Assembly (NCBI GenBank): GCA_963975135.1
Contig: CAXBGQ010000118.1
Coordinates: 1-9,021, forward strand
Direction of reading: 5' to 3'
DNA length: 9,021 nt
Source: Alterinioella sp963975135
GTDB taxonomy: Bacteria; Pseudomonadota; Alphaproteobacteria; Rhodobacterales; Rhodobacteraceae
Part shown: one piece after another, positions 1-6,000 of the stretch
How positions within the stretch are numbered: position 1 is the stretch's first letter
Layout of the letters: each line of letters starts with the position of its first letter
Program-made: the position numbers and the translations under genes
Notes under the pieces: model-generated
Told to the model about the DNA's origin: nothing
The model's input: only the letters and a program-made list of their open reading frames with translations
Databases searched by the model: none

Positions 1-762
1 GCCGCCCCCGCAGCCACACCGACCGATCCAGACGATCTCTGGGACCACCTGGCCCAGATCCCGGTTGATCCGGCCCGGTTGGAGCGCAACCTGGTGATCA
101 CCGCGGGCCGCCACGATCCGGCCCATGCCGCCTTTGACGTGTTGCGCACCCGTATGGTGCAGGCGATGGCCGAAAATGGCTGGCGGCGTGTCGGCATCAC
201 CTCGCCCACCGCCGGCTGCGGCAAGAGCTTTACCGCGATCAACCTGGCCATCAGCCTGTCGCGGCTGGAAGGGTTTCGCACCGTATTGCTGGATCTCGAC
301 CTGCGCCATCCCGGCCTCGCCCGCACGCTTGGCCTGAAAGATATGCCCGCAACCGCGGATTTCCTGCGTGGCCAGATCGAGGCGGGTGCCTATCTGTCCA
401 CCTTCGCGCCCAACATGCTCAATATCAGCGACCGGCTGGCCCTGGGTATAAACGGACGCAGCGACGAGTACGCGGCCGAGCTGTTCGCCAACCCGAAAAC
501 CGAGCGCATCCTGCAATCCATGCAGGAGGACCTCAACGCCGATCTGGTGCTCTTTGATCTGCCGCCCGCATTGGCGATGGATGACGTTCTGGCGCTGCGT
601 CCGCATATGGATTGCGTGTTGATCGTGGTCGGTGGCGGCGAAACCCGCGCCCGCGACGTGCGCGAGGTGCAAAACCGGTTGGGCGATGACCTGCCGGTTC
701 TGGGCGTTGTGATGAACAAGGCCGAACTGGACCAGGGCAGCGGCTATTCCTACGGCTATTGA
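1..762 (+). CDS. CpsD/CapB-family tyrosine-protein kinase for exopolysaccharide synthesis (5'-partial)
   Basis: Cytoplasmic P-loop ATPase of the bacterial tyrosine kinase (BY-kinase) type. In this family the kinase autophosphorylates and, with a Wzz-type membrane partner, controls polymer length and export of capsule or exopolysaccharide. The frame is open from base 1, and conserved-looking sequence (W-D-H-L ... LRTR) lies before the first possible internal start, a TTG at 79, so the true start is probably upstream of the window. Visible motifs: Walker A (TAGCGKS, Lys codon 223-225), Walker A' (LLDLDLRHPGL, from about 289) and Walker B (LVLFDLPPA, around 547-573). The protein ends in a short tyrosine cluster, GYSYGY, the usual autophosphorylation region, although clusters are often longer. 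No transmembrane segment is visible, so the activator is a separate protein, plausibly the Wzz encoded convergently 41 bases away. A MinD/ParA-type ATPase is the alternative, but the DLR motif and tyrosine tail favour a BY-kinase. Confidence 0.88.
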   Translation, partial: AAPAATPTDPDDLWDHLAQIPVDPARLERNLVITAGRHDPAHAAFDVLRTRMVQAMAENGWRRVGITSPTAGCGKSFTAINLAISLSRLEGFRTVLLDLDLRHPGLARTLGLKDMPATADFLRGQIEAGAYLSTFAPNMLNISDRLALGINGRSDEYAAELFANPKTERILQSMQEDLNADLVLFDLPPALAMDDVLALRPHMDCVLIVVGGGETRARDVREVQNRLGDDLPVLGVVMNKAELDQGSGYSYGY

Positions 763-803
763 GCCTTTGCCCCGGTCCTTGCGCAGGGCGAAAATCGCAG
801 GGC

Positions 804-2135
804 TTATCGGCGCGGCAGCACTTCGGCCAGCCGGGTCTGCATGGCGGGAAATTGCCCGGCAATCATCCGCCAGAACCCGCGCACCAGCCCGGCAATCACC
901 ACGACCGCCGCGACAATCCCGCCGATCCACATCAGCCGCCCGCGCTGCACCTGGCGGCGGCTGCGCAGGTTGGGGATGGCGATCACCGGCGTGACCCCCA
1001 ATTCGCGTTCCATCTGTGCCGGACTGCGCAGGCGGCCGTCGAGGATCTCGATGGCCAGCGCCGTGCCCAAAGCCAGAAGCGCCACCAAGACACCACCTGC
1101 CAGCGCGATCTTGCGGCGGCTGGCCGAGACCGCGAATTCCGGCACGATGGCGGTTTCCAGCACTTCGAACCGTTCGGCCTGATTGCGACTGTCCAGCAAT
1201 TGATTCATCGCTGCCTCGGCCCGGCTGGTGGTGATCACTTCCAACTCGCCCTGCAACTGCGTGATGTCACGTTCAAAGGCGTTGATCTGGCGCTGCACTT
1301 CGGGGGCTGCCGCAATCGCGCCTTCCAATTCGTCAATGCCCGCGAGCACGAGGATCAAGCGCTGGCTCAACAGCTCGGACTGGCGTTCCTGCGCTTCCGC
1401 CAGAAGCCGCCCGGACGCGTTTTCCAATTCGATGATCTGCTGCTCGATCGCGATCCTGCTTTCGACCAGGCTGGCCAATTGCGTGCGCTGTGTCGCAATA
1501 GCGGCAGGCAGTGATCCGGCGTTTTCCTGCTGGAATTGCGAATACTCAAATTCCAGCGCGTCGATTTCGGTGCCAAGCCGGGTTTCCTCGGAGACAAGAA
1601 ATTCCAGTGTCCGCGCGGTCCGCCCCGAGGTCCGCTCGACCGCTTCGGCAAGTACCCGCTCCAGAAACACGTTGGCGACATCGGAGGCGACCTGAGGATC
1701 ATCCAGCCGCACCGTGATCACCAGCCCCGAAGGGTGCACCTCGGGCCGCCAGGCCTGTTCGGGATCGATCAGCTTGACGATCGAAACTGCCTGACGCAAC
1801 AGCGCCACGCGCTCTGTCATGGAATGATCGTCGGGCCACAGGTCAAACTGGTCGAGGACCGTCACGACATTGTCGCGCGACATCAATTGCTGTTCGATCA
1901 GGTCAAGTTCGCTGTCGGGGTTGATGGTGCCGGTTGTGCCGCCAGACTGATTGGTCAGACGCTCGACGACCTGCGCGGCCTCGATCTGGATGACGGCGGT
2001 GGCCTCATAGATGCGCGGTTGGCTCAAAGCATAGTTCAACGCCAGCGGCAGGCCGACCAAAAGGATCAGCGCCACGACACGCCATTGCCGTTGCAAAATG
2101 CGCGGAAGATCCCGCATCGATGTAATCGGACCCAT
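804..2135 (-). CDS. Wzz/GumC-type polysaccharide chain-length determinant (co-polymerase)
   Basis: Inner-membrane polysaccharide co-polymerase, 443 residues, expected to set exopolysaccharide chain length together with a Wzy polymerase and a BY-kinase. The ATG at 2135 is chosen because GGAAGGAG sits 8 bases upstream. An in-frame ATG at 2255 would add 40 residues of unlikely sequence and would read through a terminator-like hairpin. Topology: first membrane segment at about residues 19-37, followed by the family-typical YEATAVIQIE strand; a long periplasmic part with predicted coiled coil at about 175-330 (many Gln/Glu/Leu repeats); second membrane segment at about 343-363, followed by LRSPAQMERELGVTPVIAIP; and a third hydrophobic segment at about 401-419. 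The cytoplasmic kinase domain of Wzc/ExoP fusions is absent, consistent with a separate kinase gene next door. The third segment is unusual for the simplest two-helix Wzz proteins. The gene is co-directional with the NRPS operon but separated from it by 159 bases. Confidence 0.88.
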   Translation of the reverse strand: MGPITSMRDLPRILQRQWRVVALILLVGLPLALNYALSQPRIYEATAVIQIEAAQVVERLTNQSGGTTGTINPDSELDLIEQQLMSRDNVVTVLDQFDLWPDDHSMTERVALLRQAVSIVKLIDPEQAWRPEVHPSGLVITVRLDDPQVASDVANVFLERVLAEAVERTSGRTARTLEFLVSEETRLGTEIDALEFEYSQFQQENAGSLPAAIATQRTQLASLVESRIAIEQQIIELENASGRLLAEAQERQSELLSQRLILVLAGIDELEGAIAAAPEVQRQINAFERDITQLQGELEVITTSRAEAAMNQLLDSRNQAERFEVLETAIVPEFAVSASRRKIALAGGVLVALLALGTALAIEILDGRLRSPAQMERELGVTPVIAIPNLRSRRQVQRGRLMWIGGIVAAVVVIAGLVRGFWRMIAGQFPAMQTRLAEVLPRR

Positions 2136-2143
2136 GCCGATTG

Positions 2144-2151
2144 CTCCTTCC
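2144..2151 (-). promoter_or_regulatory. Shine-Dalgarno for the wzz-type gene
   Basis: The minus-strand sequence GGAAGGAG ends 8 bases before the ATG at 2135. It is the strongest ribosome-binding site in the 5' region and decides the start over the ATG at 2255. Confidence 0.75.
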
Positions 2152-2184
2152 CGAGCCGTGCCGCAACACCGGTCAAGGCACCAC

Positions 2185-2210
2185 GAAAAAAAGAGGCGAT
2201 CCCCTTTGAA
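2185..2210 (-). terminator. Rho-independent terminator or attenuator between the PPTase and wzz genes
   Basis: On the minus strand AAAGGGG and CCTCTTT form a 7-pair stem (one G-U) around the 4-base loop ATCG, running directly into a seven-T tract. In this orientation it follows the PPTase gene by about 85 bases and precedes the wzz start by about 50 bases. It could end the NRPS operon transcript, or act as an attenuator in the wzz leader. Only four stem pairs are strong or wobble (three G-C plus one G-U) and the rest are A-T, so termination may be partial. Confidence 0.55.
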
Positions 2211-2263
2211 TGACGATCTCGGCCTGGCCAGCTGCCCCCGGGGCTGCCATGCCATTGCCTCAA

Positions 2264-2291
2264 TTTAGATGGTTTTGTGTCAAATTTCCAA
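2264..2291 (-). promoter_or_regulatory. Weak promoter candidate upstream of wzz
   Basis: Just after the PPTase stop there is an A/T-rich patch in otherwise GC-rich DNA. On the minus strand TTGGAA (2291-2286) and TCTAAA (2269-2264) are 16 bases apart, each matching the sigma-70 consensus at 4 of 6 positions. It would give wzz a leader of about 120 bases containing the hairpin at 2185-2210. The evidence is composition plus partial matches only. Confidence 0.22.
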
Positions 2292-2294
2292 GCC

Positions 2295-3035
2295 TTAGGC
2301 GGGGAAAGGTCGGAAACATTCCATTTCCATATCCGGGATCGCTGCCTCAATTTCGCCATAAACCCCTGGAAAGGGCAGCGCCAGCGCGGTCACCACGTGG
2401 GTTCGGGACTGCAAAATATGGCCCCGCAATACCGTGCCGCGATCATAAATGCCAAAGCGCATGGCCAGTCGCGCGGTGAACCGGCCTGTATCGGGATCGG
2501 CGCGGATGGTCACGGCATCAAAGCCCACCACCTGCCCGGTGATCGGATAAAGCGCCTTATAGGTGGCTTCCTTGGCCGAAAAAATGATCCGGGCCAGCAG
2601 CCCGCGATCACCGACGTCGCGCAGACCAAGCCAGCCCATTTCCGCATCGCTCAGGATCTCGGCCCACAGATCGCCCGGCAGATCGGCGCGCGCCTCCAGG
2701 TCCAGACCCAAGCCGGCAAGCCGCTGATTTCGGGCCGCTATCGCCAGGCATTGCCCGTCGTGATGAGTAATCGAACCGACCACGCCACGTGGCCAGACCG
2801 GCGCACGATCGACGGCCATCGGGATCGCAAAGGGCACCAGGCCGATACCGCGCAATGCCGCCCGCGCCGCCGCGCGACCGGCCGCAAATTCGCTCCGCCT
2901 ATGGGCCGTTGCGCGGGCCATGGCCGCAGCCTCTTCGGGCCACAGACCATGTGCGGCATCGGCACCGGCATGACCGACCCCGATGCGATGACGCGTGCCA
3001 AGAAGGCGCAACAGGTCGCCTGAAAACCGCTTCAT
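2295..3035 (-). CDS. 4'-phosphopantetheinyl transferase (Sfp/EntD superfamily)
   Basis: Transfers the phosphopantetheine arm of coenzyme A to the conserved serine of a carrier domain, converting apo-NRPS to holo-NRPS in the cytoplasm. The protein has 246 residues, normal for the EntD/Sfp class. Motifs in order: RRSEFAAGRAAARAAL (residues 46-61), WPRGVVGSITHHDG (81-94), GLGLDLE (108-114) with the presumed Mg-binding Asp112 and Glu114, and FSAKEATYKALYP (152-164) with Glu156 and Lys160. These are the family's signature blocks in the expected order. Its ATG overlaps the NRPS stop codon (ATGA, bases 3035-3032), so it is very likely translationally coupled to the NRPS and dedicated to its carrier domain, though such enzymes can be promiscuous. 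The Shine-Dalgarno is only a G-rich stretch, which also fits coupling. It is the last gene of the operon. Confidence 0.93.
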   Translation of the reverse strand: MKRFSGDLLRLLGTRHRIGVGHAGADAAHGLWPEEAAAMARATAHRRSEFAAGRAAARAALRGIGLVPFAIPMAVDRAPVWPRGVVGSITHHDGQCLAIAARNQRLAGLGLDLEARADLPGDLWAEILSDAEMGWLGLRDVGDRGLLARIIFSAKEATYKALYPITGQVVGFDAVTIRADPDTGRFTARLAMRFGIYDRGTVLRGHILQSRTHVVTALALPFPGVYGEIEAAIPDMEMECFRPFPA

Positions 3036-6000
3036 CCGCGCCCGCCCCGCGCCGCGCGCATGGCACGACGGCGCGACATGGCCTCGCTGCGGGTTTCGGC
3101 GCGCAGGTTTGCGGCCGGATCCGGCGTCGGAGCATCGGGTTCCGCGCCCCCCGTCAACCGGTCAACCTCAGCGGCCAGCGCCGACAACAGCGGAAAGCGG
3201 AAGATATCGGTGATCGACAGCGCCGCCACGTCAAGTTCGGCGCGAATTTCACGATGCGCCTGAACCGCCAGCAGGGAATGGCCGCCGAGATCAAAGAAAT
3301 GATCCTGCGGCGTGATGCCTTCGACGCCCAGAATCCGCGTCCAGATCGCGGCGATCCGACCCGGTGTCCCGGCCTGCGGCGCAATCGAGGTGACGGTTGC
3401 GCTGCGCTGGCTCTGCGGCAGCGGCAGGGCGTTGCGATCAATCTTTTTGTTCGGGGTCAGCGGGAAAGCATCCAGCCGCATAAGCTTGGCGGGCACCATA
3501 TGGGCCGGCAGCCCCGCCTGTAGCGTAGCGCGCAGCGCCGTCTCGTCCACGCGAGTATCTGCGATGTAGTAGCCCACCAGATGCATATTTCCGGGCGTAT
3601 CCTCGCGCGCGATCACCACTGCCTGACGGATGCCGGGGGTGGCCTCCATCGCGGCCTCGATCTCACCGGGTTCGATGCGGTGCCCGCGCAGTTTGATCTG
3701 GGTATCGACCCGGCCCAGGAAATCGAGCCCGCCCGTCGCCCGCCAGCGCACCAGATCACCGGTGCGATAGAGGCGACCACCCTCGCGGAACGGATCGGGC
3801 AGAAACCGCTCTGCCGTCAGATCGTCTCGCTGCCAATAGCCGCGCGCGACGCCGGCACCGCCGATATAAAGCTCGCCCGGCTGCCCGGTGGCCACTGGGG
3901 CCATGGCCGCGTCCAGGACATAGGCTTGCGTATTGGCAATCGGCGTGCCGATGGCGTTGATGGCATCGCCCGTCGCGGCCCCGGTGGTGGACCAGATCGT
4001 GGTCTCGGTCGGCCCATACATGTTTTCGATATGGGCATCGGTGGCGGCGCGCAAATCGGTGACCAGTGACCCGGGCAGCGTCTCGCCCCCGATCATCAGG
4101 TGGCGGACCCGTTTCAGCGCCATCCGCGCCTCGTCATTGCCCGCCAGCATCCGCGCCATGGACGGCGTGCATTGCAGATGCGTCACCTTGTGGCGAATGA
4201 TCTGGGCCGCGATCGAGAAATCATCCTCGGCCAGATTGTCGCCCATGTTCGACAGGCGCAGAACCTCGGCCAGCGGGCGCAATCCTGCGAGCACTTTCTC
4301 GCGGTCGATACCGTAATCGATCAGGCAGGCAATCTCATCAACACCGATGCGCTTGAGCTCCTCGACCCTGTCCAGGCAATCCTCGATGGTGCCGAAAAGT
4401 CCGCTCTCGTCGAAATAGCGCTGGAACGCGAAATCGAGGATCGCCTCCAGTTCTTCCTCGCTGAGAATCCCCAGATCCAGCTGCATCGGATTGTCGACGC
4501 CTTTGGGTTTCTTGAAAGCCGGAAACACCCAGGCGAACTGCTTGATCAGGCCCGCCGCCGCGCGCAGGTAGTCCTTCATCGGGCCGCGCGCCGTTTCGCG
4601 CGCCTCCTCGCGGGTTTTGGCGACATAGGAATGCAGCATCAGCGTGACGCGGAAATCGGCCGGGTCGCGGCCGCCATCGCGCAAGGCCTGATGGTAGATC
4701 CTGATCTTCTCGCCCACCTCGGCCACGTCCTGGCCCAACAGATGCGTCAGCACATTGGCCCCGATCTCTCCGGCCTCGCGCCAGGTGTCGGGATTGCCCG
4801 CCGTGGTCACCCAGATCGCCAGTTCCTTGGAGACCGGGCGCGGCTGTGTCAGCACCTTGTGCGGCGTGCCGTCGGCCATCGGAAATTCGACCTCTTCACC
4901 GCGCCAGAGCGCGCGCAGCTTTTCGATCGTGTCATACATCGCGGGCTTGTTGTTGGGCGGCGCATTTTCGGGGCGCAGCACAAAATCATGCGGCTGCCAG
5001 CCCGACGCGATGCCAAGGGCTGCGCGCCCGTTGGTCAGGTTGTCGATCACCGCCCATTCCTCGGCCACGCGGGCCGGGTGGTGCAAGGGGGCGACACAGG
5101 ATCCGGCCCGCACCGACAGGTTGCGCGTGACGGCGGCCACGGCGGCCCCGGTGACGGACGGATTGGGGTATGGCCCGCCGAATGCGTGAAAATGGCGTTC
5201 CGGTGTCCAGACTGCGCAGAACCCGTTTTCATCCGCAAATTCAGCACCTTCCAGCAACATCTTATACTTGTCGCGGCCGACGCCGTCGTCATTGCCCCAG
5301 TAAAACAGGCTGAACTCCATGCCGCGCCCAGTCTGCCCGATCCGGGCTTGCGAGGCCGTCCTGCGCGCGTCGTCGGAGGCGATGACCACGCTAAAGCCGC
5401 GCGCCAGGGTCCAAAACAGCTCCAGCACCGAAATATCAAAACTGAGGCTGGTTACAGCCAACCAGACGCCGCCCGTCACATGGTCGATCCGCGCGTCCAT
5501 TCCGGTAAAGAAATTGGCGACGTTGCGGTGTTCAATCATCACGCCCTTGGGCCGCCCGGTCGAACCCGAGGTGTAGATCAGATAGGCGAGATCATCGGGG
5601 CTGACACCGCTGGCCGGGTTGGTATCAGGCGCGCCCGCGATGCGGGGATCGGTATCGACCTCGAGCACTTGCGCCTGATGCGGCGGCAATTCGGAGGTCA
5701 GCGCGGCCTCGCTCAGAATGAGGGTGGCACCGCTGTCTTCGGCATAGAGCGCCACCCGGTCGGCGGGGTATTCCGGGTCAAGCGGCACATAGGCCGCGCC
5801 GGCTTTTTGAATGGCCAGCGCCCCGATCAGCAAATTGGCGGTGCGGTGCAGATGCAGGCCTATGAACTGGCCCGGTCCCGCGCCCATCTCGATCAATATA
5901 TGCGCCAATTGGTTGGCCCGCGCATTCAATTCGGCATAGCAATAGGCGGTGCCCTCAAAGATCAGCGCCCGCGCATCGGGCGTCTTTGCTGCCTGGAGCT

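Larger units (their letters stand above)
2136..2294. other. Intergenic region between the PPTase and wzz genes
   Basis: This 159-base gap is the only sizeable non-coding stretch in the window. It has an A/T-rich end next to the PPTase stop, a GC-rich middle with a run of C/G around 2234-2243, the hairpin plus T-run at 2185-2210, and the wzz ribosome-binding site at 2144-2151. I see no small ORF with coding character, no tRNA and no recognisable riboswitch in it. Confidence 0.6.

Noticed and set aside
763..803. Possible bidirectional terminator between the convergent kinase and wzz genes
   Set aside because: Only a 4-pair stem (GCGA/TCGC, 788-798) and a repeated GCAGGGC are present, with no T-run on either strand. 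This is too weak to call.
759..2213. Plus-strand open frames opposite the wzz-type gene, one starting right at the kinase stop
   Set aside because: Low-complexity, Gln/Arg/Pro-rich translations without family features. The minus strand encodes a coherent Wzz protein with membrane helices and coiled coil.
2136..2255. 40-residue N-terminal extension of the wzz-type protein from the ATG at 2255
   Set aside because: The extension has unlikely composition, crosses the hairpin and T-run, and the ATG at 2135 has a strong ribosome-binding site and gives the normal short cytoplasmic N-terminus.
2278..2283. Perfect TTGACA hexamer on the minus strand upstream of wzz
   Set aside because: No acceptable -10 element lies 16-19 bases downstream. 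The alternative pair at 2291/2269 is listed instead with low confidence.
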